This document shows, piece after piece, positions 7,192-13,790 of a stretch of 18,205 nucleotides of DNA (positions are counted from its first letter, which is position 1; every line of letters starts with the position of its first letter). This stretch comes from UBA11512 sp964623895 (GTDB lineage: Bacteria; Bacillota; Clostridia; Oscillospirales; CAG-272): assembly GCA_964623895.1 (NCBI GenBank), contig CAZUWA010000029.1, forward strand, positions 1 through 18,205. The letters run 5' to 3'. The translations under genes and the position numbers were made by a program. A model generated the notes under the pieces. It was given only the letters and a program-made list of their open reading frames with translations, made no database searches and was not told the DNA's origin.

Positions 7192-7501
7192 AATCGTAAA
7201 GGATCTGCTTCCCATGTATCAAGATAAAGCACTCAGCGAGGAAAGCCGTTTGATCGTCAAAGAGCATTTGAAAACCTGTTCCGATTGCAGAACCTATCGA
7301 AAAAGCATTTCCGCGGAAATCCAAAAGCAAGACGCACCCAAAGAATCCGCCGCTTCAAAAGAAGAAAACTATTTGCCCATTGCAAAACGGTTAAAAAAAC
7401 GTTATCGCATTGAATTTGCCCTTCTTGCCGCGGCAGGGCTGGTTGCCGTAGGGATGGCGATCGTTACCATCGTGATGTCGAATAAAGACAAAAAAGACTA
7501 A
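7175..7501 (+). CDS. Zinc-binding anti-sigma factor, single membrane segment
   Basis: A 108-residue partner of the overlapping ECF sigma gene. The N-terminal zinc-binding anti-sigma motif is present: Cys5, then His31-x3-Cys35-x2-Cys38 in KEHLKTCSDC. A linker is followed by one transmembrane helix at about 80-101, and then only seven residues (SNKDKKD). Anti-sigma factors normally hold their sigma at the membrane and release it on a signal. Here almost no extracellular sensor exists, so a signal would have to come through the cytoplasmic zinc site, the membrane or a partner. The ATG at 7175 has AGAGGA upstream within the sigma gene. The gene ends at a strong terminator. Confidence 0.88.
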   Translation: MKISCEIVKDLLPMYQDKALSEESRLIVKEHLKTCSDCRTYRKSISAEIQKQDAPKESAASKEENYLPIAKRLKKRYRIEFALLAAAGLVAVGMAIVTIVMSNKDKKD

Positions 7502-7535
7502 AAAATGTTCCTGCCTGTATCGCAGGAACATTTTT
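7501..7535. terminator. Bidirectional terminator between sigma and transporter operons
   Basis: A 14-bp perfect stem (AAAAATGTTCCTGC, 7501-7514, with 7522-7535) and a 7-base loop, flanked by A and T tracts. It starts at the anti-sigma stop and touches the stop of the converging ATPase gene, so it serves both operons. Confidence 0.93.
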
Positions 7536-7536
7536 G

Positions 7537-8322
7537 CTATTTCTTGATCGATCCGATAAATTCTTTTAAACGCTCGCAGGGACAATTCTCTCCAAACGCT
7601 TCAGCGGAAGAGCCGTCAAACGCTACCAAGCCCTTATCCATAAACAGCACACGGTCGGCAACCTCTGAAGCGAATGCCATCTCATGGGTGACAACGACCA
7701 TGGTAAGGTGTTCGTTTGCAAGAGAACGAAGGACATTCAAAACTTCCACCGTCAGTTCCGGATCCAGCGCAGAGGTCGGCTCGTCAAAACAAAGAATATC
7801 CGGTGAGAGCACCAGCGCACGCGCGATCGCCACACGTTGCTGTTGCCCGCCGGAAAGCTGACAAGGATAGGCATTCCGCTTTTCAGTTAGTCCGACACGA
7901 GCAAGCAGATCGGTCGCCTTGTCTTCGATCTCCTGAAGGATCGCTTTTTTGTTTGCCTTGTAGTCCGTCCGTTCCTTTGCGAGCAATTTCGGTGCAAGGC
8001 AAAGATTTTCAAAGACGGTATACTGCGGAAACAGGTTGAAATTTTGAAACACCAGTCCGAAATGCCGTCTTTTTTTCCTAATATCCGCCTCAGAAGTGTG
8101 CTTTTTGTCGGATGCGTCAAACAAAAGCTCACCGTCAAGCAACATTTGCCCCTCGTCCGGTACTTCAAGAAAATTCAAACACCGCAAAAGTGTAGTCTTG
8201 CCACTGCCGGAAGATCCGATAATCGCAAGCGTTTCCCCCCTCTCAAGGGTAAAATCTATGCCATCTAACACTTCAACTTTATCAAACCGCTTTTTGAAAT
8301 TTTTAACTTCTAATAACGACAT
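7537..8322 (-). CDS. Polar amino acid ABC transporter, ATP-binding protein
   Basis: A 261-residue ATPase of the GlnQ/HisP type that energises import from the cytoplasmic face. Motifs: Walker A GSSGSGKT (36-43), Q-loop Gln93, signature LSGGQ (156-160), Walker B ILCFDE (176-181) and H-loop His213 in VVTHEM. A charged insertion around 72-86 and another around 113-138 make it slightly longer than typical (about 240-250). The ATG at 8320-8322 follows GGAGGAAAT, and the gene lies 11 bases after the permease stop. It is the last gene of the transporter operon. The substrate cannot be told from this subunit. Confidence 0.95.
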   Translation of the reverse strand: MSLLEVKNFKKRFDKVEVLDGIDFTLERGETLAIIGSSGSGKTTLLRCLNFLEVPDEGQMLLDGELLFDASDKKHTSEADIRKKRRHFGLVFQNFNLFPQYTVFENLCLAPKLLAKERTDYKANKKAILQEIEDKATDLLARVGLTEKRNAYPCQLSGGQQQRVAIARALVLSPDILCFDEPTSALDPELTVEVLNVLRSLANEHLTMVVVTHEMAFASEVADRVLFMDKGLVAFDGSSAEAFGENCPCERLKEFIGSIKK

Positions 8323-8333
8323 ATTTCCTCCGT

Positions 8334-9026
8334 TTACACCTTGAAATAGCTGAGTTTCTCTTCTAATTTATTGAGAAGCACCGTTAAAATACCGCTGAAC
8401 ACCAAATAGTAAACGCCGGTAAAGAAAAGCGGCCAAACCGCGCTCTTGATCCCGTCAGAGCCGGTCAAAAAGTTCTCTCCGGCATAGATCAATTCTTGGA
8501 AAGCGATGATACGCGCAAGCGAAGTGTCTTTCACAAGAGTAATGATCTCATTAGACATCGGCGGAACGATACGCTTGATCATTTGCAACAGCGTCACCTT
8601 AAAAAAAGTCTGCGTTTTGGTCATGCCAAGTACGCTTGCCGCTTCACTCTGCCCCACAGGGATTCCTTGGATACCTCCGCGGTAAATCTCTGAAAAATAG
8701 CAGGCATAATTGAAAACGAAGGAAATGACCGCTGCCATAAATCTGCCGTTCTCAAACATCCTCCACGGAAATCCTCCCCCGAACAAAATGCCGGGCACAT
8801 AGAAAATGATCATCAATTGTAACATCAACGGCGTTCCGCGCACGACCCACACCACCATTTGACTCAACCAGCGAAGCGGCTTAAATTTGCTCATTGTGCA
8901 AAGAGAGATGATCAACCCCAAGGGCAGCGCGCCGATAAGCGTCAGACAAAACAATTTGAGCGATTGCAAAAATCCAATATTCAACGCTCTGAAAACGATC
9001 GGAAATTGTTCAATAAATTGTTCCAT
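8334..9026 (-). CDS. Polar amino acid ABC transporter, permease
   Basis: A 230-residue inner-membrane permease of the HisM/GlnP family with about five hydrophobic segments. Diagnostic are RGTPLMLQLMI in the first third and the cytoplasmic EAA loop EAASVLGMTKTQTFFKVTLL (about 128-147), which docks the ATPase. The ATG at 9024-9026 is chosen because AGG lies seven bases upstream; an in-frame GTG six bases earlier is too close to it. Only one permease gene is present, so it probably acts as a homodimer. It is preceded by a hairpin separating it from the binding-protein gene. Confidence 0.94.
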   Translation of the reverse strand: MEQFIEQFPIVFRALNIGFLQSLKLFCLTLIGALPLGLIISLCTMSKFKPLRWLSQMVVWVVRGTPLMLQLMIIFYVPGILFGGGFPWRMFENGRFMAAVISFVFNYACYFSEIYRGGIQGIPVGQSEAASVLGMTKTQTFFKVTLLQMIKRIVPPMSNEIITLVKDTSLARIIAFQELIYAGENFLTGSDGIKSAVWPLFFTGVYYLVFSGILTVLLNKLEEKLSYFKV

Positions 9027-9052
9027 AAACACACCTGTATTCCCCGCATCAA

Positions 9053-9080
9053 AAGCAGAGGGCGTTATCGTCCCCTGCTT
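9053..9080 (-). promoter_or_regulatory. Intercistronic hairpin between binding-protein and permease genes
   Basis: AAGCAG pairs with CTGCTT and GGG with CCC around a 9-base loop, followed by TTTT on the transcript strand. It lies 15 bases after the binding-protein stop. Such stems commonly protect the upstream mRNA or partly terminate transcription, giving excess binding protein over membrane subunits. Function here is inferred. Confidence 0.5.
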
Positions 9081-9095
9081 CCGGTCGGATCGTAA

Positions 9096-9899
9096 TTATT
9101 TCTGTTCAATCACAGATTCCTGTGTACCATACTTGGTAGCGATCCTTGTGATCGTACCATCGGTCCAAGCAGTCTTGAAAAACTCATTCAGTTTTTCGGT
9201 CAGATCAGAGCCCTTTCTGAAACCGACACCGTACAGTTCGGAATTCAATTTTACTGTTGTGCTCAGTTCCTCGTAACCTGTTCCTTCGCCAACCATTGCG
9301 CCTGCCATCAGCGAGTCGATGATCGCAGCGTCAGATGCGCCGGATTGAACTTCCATCAGCGCAGACGCCTGATCCTTTACTTCCGTGAATGAGTAGCCGT
9401 TGGCTTCCGCCATCTCCTTACCGGCAGATCCGGTCTCTACAGCAAACTTCAAAGTTTTGCAATCCTCGGCGGTCTTGTAGTTCTCAGCAACATCCTTCTT
9501 GACGATGACCACCTGCGCATTGTTGCAATAAGGATCGGATACAGACATCGCCTCCTTAACATCATCAGTCAGCGTCATACCATTCCATACGCAGTCAATT
9601 GCACCGGAATCCAATTCCATGACCTTCTTTTTCCAGTCGATGATAACAAATTCCGCTTCAACACCGAGAGACTCCGCAAACGCCTGTGCAAGCTCCGCAT
9701 CGAAGCCGACCCACTTTCCGTCTTCCTGATAATCCATCGGTGCGAAATCCGTAATACCGACAACCAATTTGCCTTTATCTCGAATGGTCTTTAAGTCGCT
9801 GTTATCTGTTGACGAGCAGGATGCAAAACCTGCAAGAAGTGTAGCACACATCAGAGCGGTCAGCATGAACGCGGTCATTTTTTTCATTGTGTTTTTCAT
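9096..9899 (-). CDS. Polar amino acid ABC transporter, substrate-binding lipoprotein
   Basis: A 267-residue family 3 solute-binding protein. Residues 1-27 are a lipoprotein signal ending in a slightly atypical lipobox, FASC, so Cys28 would be lipidated and the protein tethered outside the membrane. The start of the mature domain (LKTIRDKGKLVVGITDFAPM, then VGFDAELAQAFAESLG) is typical of polar amino acid receptors. A late GYEELSTTVKLNSELYGVGF stretch and a C-terminal helix complete the fold. The ATG at 9897-9899 has GGAGGG upstream. It is the first gene of the operon behind a strong promoter and a possible operator. Whether the ligand is cystine, glutamine or another amino acid cannot be decided by eye. 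Confidence 0.94.
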   Translation of the reverse strand: MKNTMKKMTAFMLTALMCATLLAGFASCSSTDNSDLKTIRDKGKLVVGITDFAPMDYQEDGKWVGFDAELAQAFAESLGVEAEFVIIDWKKKVMELDSGAIDCVWNGMTLTDDVKEAMSVSDPYCNNAQVVIVKKDVAENYKTAEDCKTLKFAVETGSAGKEMAEANGYSFTEVKDQASALMEVQSGASDAAIIDSLMAGAMVGEGTGYEELSTTVKLNSELYGVGFRKGSDLTEKLNEFFKTAWTDGTITRIATKYGTQESVIEQK

Positions 9900-9942
9900 T
9901 GTTTGTCCCTCCGTTTTATTTCGGTTGATTTATGATGGCATC

Positions 9943-9971
9943 ATTATATCACAGATGCTTTAGTTTTGCAA
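9943..9971 (-). promoter_or_regulatory. Sigma-A-type promoter of the amino acid transporter operon
   Basis: On the minus strand, TTGCAA (9966-9971), a 17-base spacer ending TGA, and TATAAT (9943-9948). It is an extended -10 promoter with a 5' UTR of about 35-40 bases. Confidence 0.85.
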
Positions 9972-9998
9972 TATGCTAACATGCTAATAAACTAAAGC
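9957..9998. promoter_or_regulatory. Inverted repeat plus direct repeats over the transporter promoter (candidate operator)
   Basis: GCTTTAGTTT (9957-9966) and its exact reverse complement (9989-9998) are separated by 22 bp. Inside lie two copies of ATGCTAA eight bases apart (9973-9979, 9981-9987). The proximal arm covers the promoter spacer and -35 edge; the distal arm lies upstream. This arrangement suits a dimeric repressor or an upstream-binding LysR-type regulator responding to amino acids. No regulator gene is adjacent. Confidence 0.5.
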
Positions 9999-10208
9999 GT
10001 TCCTTGAAATTGTTGTTTATTTTCAACAAATCAATGAAAAATAAAGCGCATTTCAATCGGTATAAGCATATTTCTTCGCATTTTTGTGTCAAAAAACGCA
10101 CAACTTACTTTTTTGATTTTTCGCTTTCAGATCAAAAGAAACAAAATTTAATAAAAAACAAGCAATTTAACGGTGCTTCAAAGTCAAATGATTTAGCAAA
10201 ACAGCATC
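9999..10208. other. AT-rich intergenic stretch, no gene seen
   Basis: Low-complexity, A-rich sequence between the transporter promoter and the terminator of the Dlt-like operon. A plus-strand open frame across it has poor composition, no ribosome site, and runs through the terminator and into the opposing gene, so I do not call it. Nothing else is recognisable. Confidence 0.6.
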
Positions 10209-10240
10209 AAAAAAAGGGACCGCATTTTACTGCAGTCCCT
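10209..10240 (-). terminator. Intrinsic terminator of the Dlt-like operon
   Basis: On the minus strand, GGGACTGC (10232-10239) pairs with GCGGTCCC (10216-10223), with one G-T wobble, followed by a seven-base T run. It lies 16 bases after the stop of the last lipoprotein gene. Confidence 0.9.
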
Positions 10241-10256
10241 ATCGGTAGAGCGTTCT

Positions 10257-10820
10257 TCAACCGTTCAAAGTATAATCGATCCCACTGACATCGCCTTCAT
10301 CGGAAATACGGACACGCAAGGTCATACCATCCTTTTCGTAGCACTTGTAACTTCCCTTTACGGTGAAATCACTGCCGTAGAGTGTTTCCACCTTGCTTTC
10401 CGAATCGCCGATCGAAAGTCCCTCCGGTGTGGAGAGAAGATCGTTAAACAGTTTGATATAGTAGACATATTCCGCACCGTCTTTGCTGTACGTGGTCACG
10501 GAAAGGTTTGCATACGTATAGTTCTTGTCCTGTGCGCCCTCAAAGAAGCAACTTGCTTCCTCGGTAACAGTACAATCCTCTCCAAGCACAGTCTTGACAT
10601 CTGCGATCGAACTGCCCACACCGATCGTTTTATCTCCAAACTGCATTAGATAACCTTTGGGCTGTACAGGCGCTTCGCTCACGCTTGAACCACCGTCCGT
10701 CGCACCGACTGTCGGCTGCACGGAGGGCACTTTTTCCGTCGTATTGTCTTTTCCGCATCCTGTCAATGTCGCAGCAAGTAGAACTGCGGCAAGCAGAAAT
10801 GTAACCCGTTTTTTCATCAT
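10257..10820 (-). CDS. Small lipoprotein sharing a domain with the upstream transglutaminase-like lipoprotein
   Basis: A 187-residue protein of unknown function. MMKKRVTFLLAAVLLAATLTGC is a lipoprotein signal with lipobox LTGC, followed by a Ser/Thr/Pro linker (about 25-55). The remainder contains two similar units, GVGSSIADVKTVLGE and GLSIGDSESKVETLYG, each followed by beta-strand sequence. The same I-G-x-x-x-x-x-V-x-x-x-x-G pattern occurs twice in the preceding gene, so the two are probably related extracellular modules. It starts seven bases after the upstream stop, with the GAGG ribosome site overlapping that stop, so translation is coupled. ATG at 10820 or 10817 are both possible. It is the last gene of the operon. 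Confidence 0.85.
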   Translation of the reverse strand: MMKKRVTFLLAAVLLAATLTGCGKDNTTEKVPSVQPTVGATDGGSSVSEAPVQPKGYLMQFGDKTIGVGSSIADVKTVLGEDCTVTEEASCFFEGAQDKNYTYANLSVTTYSKDGAEYVYYIKLFNDLLSTPEGLSIGDSESKVETLYGSDFTVKGSYKCYEKDGMTLRVRISDEGDVSGIDYTLNG

Positions 10821-10827
10821 AACATCC

Positions 10828-12648
10828 TCATTTCTTAAATTCTTCCGGTAGGGGCGTATCGGGCGTTGCGGGATACAAACTCATATCCCTATTGAAGCAG
10901 TTATTCATCAGAACCGAAACAGCATCCATCTCGGCATCGGTAAAGAGTAAGAAAGGCGAACCGTCTCGGTAATTTAACCCCGTCTTTTCCTCCAATTTCT
11001 TCGGCGACCGAGGCGAGCAATCAAAATGATACCATGCGCCGTACACATAAACCATGCTCCAGTAGTGATTTGAATCCCCTTCATAATTGGGAACTTTGCG
11101 GACATCAATATTTTCAATTCCCGCAACGGTCAAAAGCAATTTCGCCGCAGAATAATAAGTGAAACAATCCCCCATGCCGATCTTGCCCGTCAGTACCTTG
11201 TATCCGGTGCCGATCCAGTCTTTCTTTTCAGACGTGCCGCTGTAACCCAGTGTCGACATCACCCACCAGTAGATCTTCTTGCACTTCATATAATCGGACA
11301 AGGTATCACCTCGACCATTAAACACCACTTCGTTTAAAAAAACTTCTGCAAAAGCGTAAATATTCTCGTCAGTCTCCGATGATGCACTATCCTCTACCAC
11401 CATGTACATCACCTTGAGCGTTCCCTTATTCCCTGAAGCGTCGGTAGCGGTATAAATAACCGGATAGGTCCCAATGACATTCAGATTTACCGCAGAAGCA
11501 TCCACCTCAAAACCAAGCTCTACGCCGGAATTGTCCGTCACGGTAATTCCCTTTTTATAGGAAACAGTCTCCCCGAGACAAATAGTACGTACCACGCCGT
11601 AAGAAGAGGTGATCGTTGGCGGCACAGTATCGACTATGATCTTCACCTTCACCGGAATCTCCGCAACATTTCCTTTGGCATCAGTCAACACAACCGTCAC
11701 GACGATCTCTCCCAATTTTTCGCTTGATGGCTGTTCCTTAAAAGTGAAGGTCACATTCGATCTGTCAAAAACATCCTTCACCAACGCTTCCGGTTTGATC
11801 ACCCCGCCCTGAACGATCTCAACTCCCTCCACCGGCATTGCCGTTGGAGCGGTGAGGTCTGTTACATAAAGAGTTGTAGTATAATTCTTTCCCGCACACA
11901 GGATCTCGATGCTGTATTCTCCCTCCACTCCGTAATCGATGCCGGTGATATCAGTTACAAAACTTGCATGAACATTTGTACGCTTCAAAAAATCTTCAAT
12001 CGTTACTTTTCCGTCCAAATCTACAAACACCGCACTCTTAATTGGATTGCTCTCCGGTTCATCTGCGCCGAACAGCGCAGTATCCAAGTAAAAGATTGCC
12101 GAAACGCAACCGTTATCAATATAAATACGCAATTCCGTCCCCGACAAAGTGTAGGACAAGTATCCGGAATCGTTTACAGACGCCTCGCCGTAAACTGCGG
12201 TCACCCGCTGTATTGTAGCACCAACAGCAATTCCTTCGGTCGTCGCAACAGAAGAAGCCGTCAATTTTACAAGCACTAATTTTCCGCTGTCTTTTTCTAC
12301 GGCAAAAACAGCATCTTTATCAGCATAATACTCAAAAGTAACCGCTTTTCCACTCAAAACAAGCTGATCTTCCGTCTTTTCGGCATTCGGCAACGCGGAT
12401 ACCGCATCACTGCCCATCATGCCAATCTCAAAAGCATATCGATCATACTGCAATATAAATTCGGTCAAAGGTTTCTGTTCTGTAGCGGATGGCGATCCAC
12501 TCGAAACTTCAGAGGGGATCAACATCGTACTCGCCGAAGCAAAGTCGTCCGACCGCTCGGTATTCTCAGTATTCAAACTGCTCGTTTGACATCCTGTCAA
12601 AAGTAGCAACGCCGCTAACAGACCTGCTGCAAATCTGACTGTTTTCAA
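10828..12648 (-). CDS. Transglutaminase-like lipoprotein with Ig-like domains
   Basis: A 606-residue lipoprotein (lipobox LTGC, Cys20). Residues about 70-190 carry two units like those of the following small lipoprotein (FEIGMMGSDAVSALPNAEK; TTEGIAVGATIQRVTAVYGE). Residues about 200-420 contain bacterial Ig-like/DUF5011-type domains (TVPPTITSSYG, then GTYPVIYTATDASGNKG). Residues about 430-550 are a transglutaminase/cysteine-protease-like fold with the full triad: Cys495 in GMGDCFTYYSAAKLLL, His528 in SNHYWSMVYV and Asp543 in WYHFDCSP. It could cross-link, hydrolyse or transfer on surface amines. The start is TTG (12646-12648) with AAGGA about ten bases upstream; the ATG seven bases earlier is out of frame. 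It lies 26 bases after the SGNH gene. Confidence 0.88.
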   Translation of the reverse strand: MKTVRFAAGLLAALLLLTGCQTSSLNTENTERSDDFASASTMLIPSEVSSGSPSATEQKPLTEFILQYDRYAFEIGMMGSDAVSALPNAEKTEDQLVLSGKAVTFEYYADKDAVFAVEKDSGKLVLVKLTASSVATTEGIAVGATIQRVTAVYGEASVNDSGYLSYTLSGTELRIYIDNGCVSAIFYLDTALFGADEPESNPIKSAVFVDLDGKVTIEDFLKRTNVHASFVTDITGIDYGVEGEYSIEILCAGKNYTTTLYVTDLTAPTAMPVEGVEIVQGGVIKPEALVKDVFDRSNVTFTFKEQPSSEKLGEIVVTVVLTDAKGNVAEIPVKVKIIVDTVPPTITSSYGVVRTICLGETVSYKKGITVTDNSGVELGFEVDASAVNLNVIGTYPVIYTATDASGNKGTLKVMYMVVEDSASSETDENIYAFAEVFLNEVVFNGRGDTLSDYMKCKKIYWWVMSTLGYSGTSEKKDWIGTGYKVLTGKIGMGDCFTYYSAAKLLLTVAGIENIDVRKVPNYEGDSNHYWSMVYVYGAWYHFDCSPRSPKKLEEKTGLNYRDGSPFLLFTDAEMDAVSVLMNNCFNRDMSLYPATPDTPLPEEFKK

Positions 12649-12674
12649 GATCCATTCTTCCTTTCTTTTAAAAG

Positions 12675-13772
12675 CTATTTTTTCTCTCCCCGAACGTCAC
12701 CGTATTTTTCAAAATTAGCATATTGACGTTCCTTTTCCGCTTGATACAGCGCTATCTTCTCTGCATATAATTCCGAAGTACGATCTTCCAAACGTCGATC
12801 GGATAAGGAAAGTTCTTTCCTAAAGTAATTTCCCAACCATTTGCCGACCTTTTCAGCGCCGGTCAAATTGAGATGTAATCCCTTGTCGTAAGTATCCCCG
12901 TAAAGATCCACCCCAGTTTCCTCAGTATTTTCAAGCAGATTGATATAGCGCAGACCGTGCTGTTTTGCATAATCCTCAATCTGCTCTTCCCACTCCGGAT
13001 ACCAAACTTCTGCCACACTGGGCGCCTTCAAAAGGATGAATTCCACCCCTTTTTCTGCGCAAAGGGTACGCATTTTTTCAAGATATTTCCAAGCATTTTC
13101 TCCGAAGGAAAAGTCATCCGGTTCTCTTTGCGCCATTAACTTGGCATCCACTTCTTCCTTTGTAGTAGGCAGACAATCTACGCGCATATAGTAACCATTA
13201 TGTGCCACCTTGTCCGATTTCAAGAAATAGACAAAGTCATCTTTTTCCAGTTCTGTGATACGGGAATGATATCGAAGCAACGGGAAAATATAATCAACAA
13301 ACCGCTCGCTTTCAAGCATCGAAGACTTGACGGCATTCCACTTACTGCCCGACCAACGCATCCCGTCAAGGGTAATACGGTTATACGCTTCCCGCTTTTC
13401 GGCAGATCCGGTACTCTCCGGCGTGTCGTACTTCATTGCAAGCACACTGAAGACCGCCGCTTTCGGCTGCTCTTTGTTCAGCATCTCCTCCAAAAGGTAG
13501 TAGGACTGCCAAACTGTCTGTTGGGGAGATCCGCGCAGATAGCAGGTCACACCCGCTTCTTCAAACATGGCAATGGGCGAGATATTTTCATAGATCTCGC
13601 AATCCCCTACCATCACGATATCATGATCTTCCGTTTCTTTATAATATTCTGCAATCAGTGCGCCTTCCGTCTCTCTGCCCATGTATTTTGGCATCACCAA
13701 ACGTTGCGCCGCCGCAAGAACGATGACGGTCAAAAGGCAAATGCTGACCGCCGCAATTATTTTCTTTTTCAT
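12675..13772 (-). CDS. DltD-like SGNH-fold protein, membrane-anchored, with Cys at the nucleophile position
   Basis: A 365-residue protein with one N-terminal membrane segment (about 5-24) and an extracytoplasmic SGNH-like domain. Block I reads IVMVGDCEIYE: the usual Ser is Cys58. The terminal block has Asp296 and His300 in YDKGLHLNLTGAEK. NxY-type and WxS segments such as LRGSPQQTVWQSYYLLEE complete the resemblance to DltD and AlgX-like partners of MBOAT enzymes, which take an acyl group outside the membrane and place it on a polymer. I recall clostridial relatives with the same GDCE motif. A Lys/Glu-rich tail follows residue 325. It lies 18 bases after the MBOAT gene with a weak ribosome site (GAGAAG), suggesting coupled translation. 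Confidence 0.85.
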   Translation of the reverse strand: MKKKIIAAVSICLLTVIVLAAAQRLVMPKYMGRETEGALIAEYYKETEDHDIVMVGDCEIYENISPIAMFEEAGVTCYLRGSPQQTVWQSYYLLEEMLNKEQPKAAVFSVLAMKYDTPESTGSAEKREAYNRITLDGMRWSGSKWNAVKSSMLESERFVDYIFPLLRYHSRITELEKDDFVYFLKSDKVAHNGYYMRVDCLPTTKEEVDAKLMAQREPDDFSFGENAWKYLEKMRTLCAEKGVEFILLKAPSVAEVWYPEWEEQIEDYAKQHGLRYINLLENTEETGVDLYGDTYDKGLHLNLTGAEKVGKWLGNYFRKELSLSDRRLEDRTSELYAEKIALYQAEKERQYANFEKYGDVRGEKK

Positions 13773-13790
13773 GCCAACTTCTCTTATAAA

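Noticed and set aside
10004..10288. 94-codon plus-strand open frame in the AT-rich spacer
   Set aside because: Low-complexity Lys/Asn/Phe-rich composition, no ribosome site, and it crosses a terminator and the end of the opposing lipoprotein gene.
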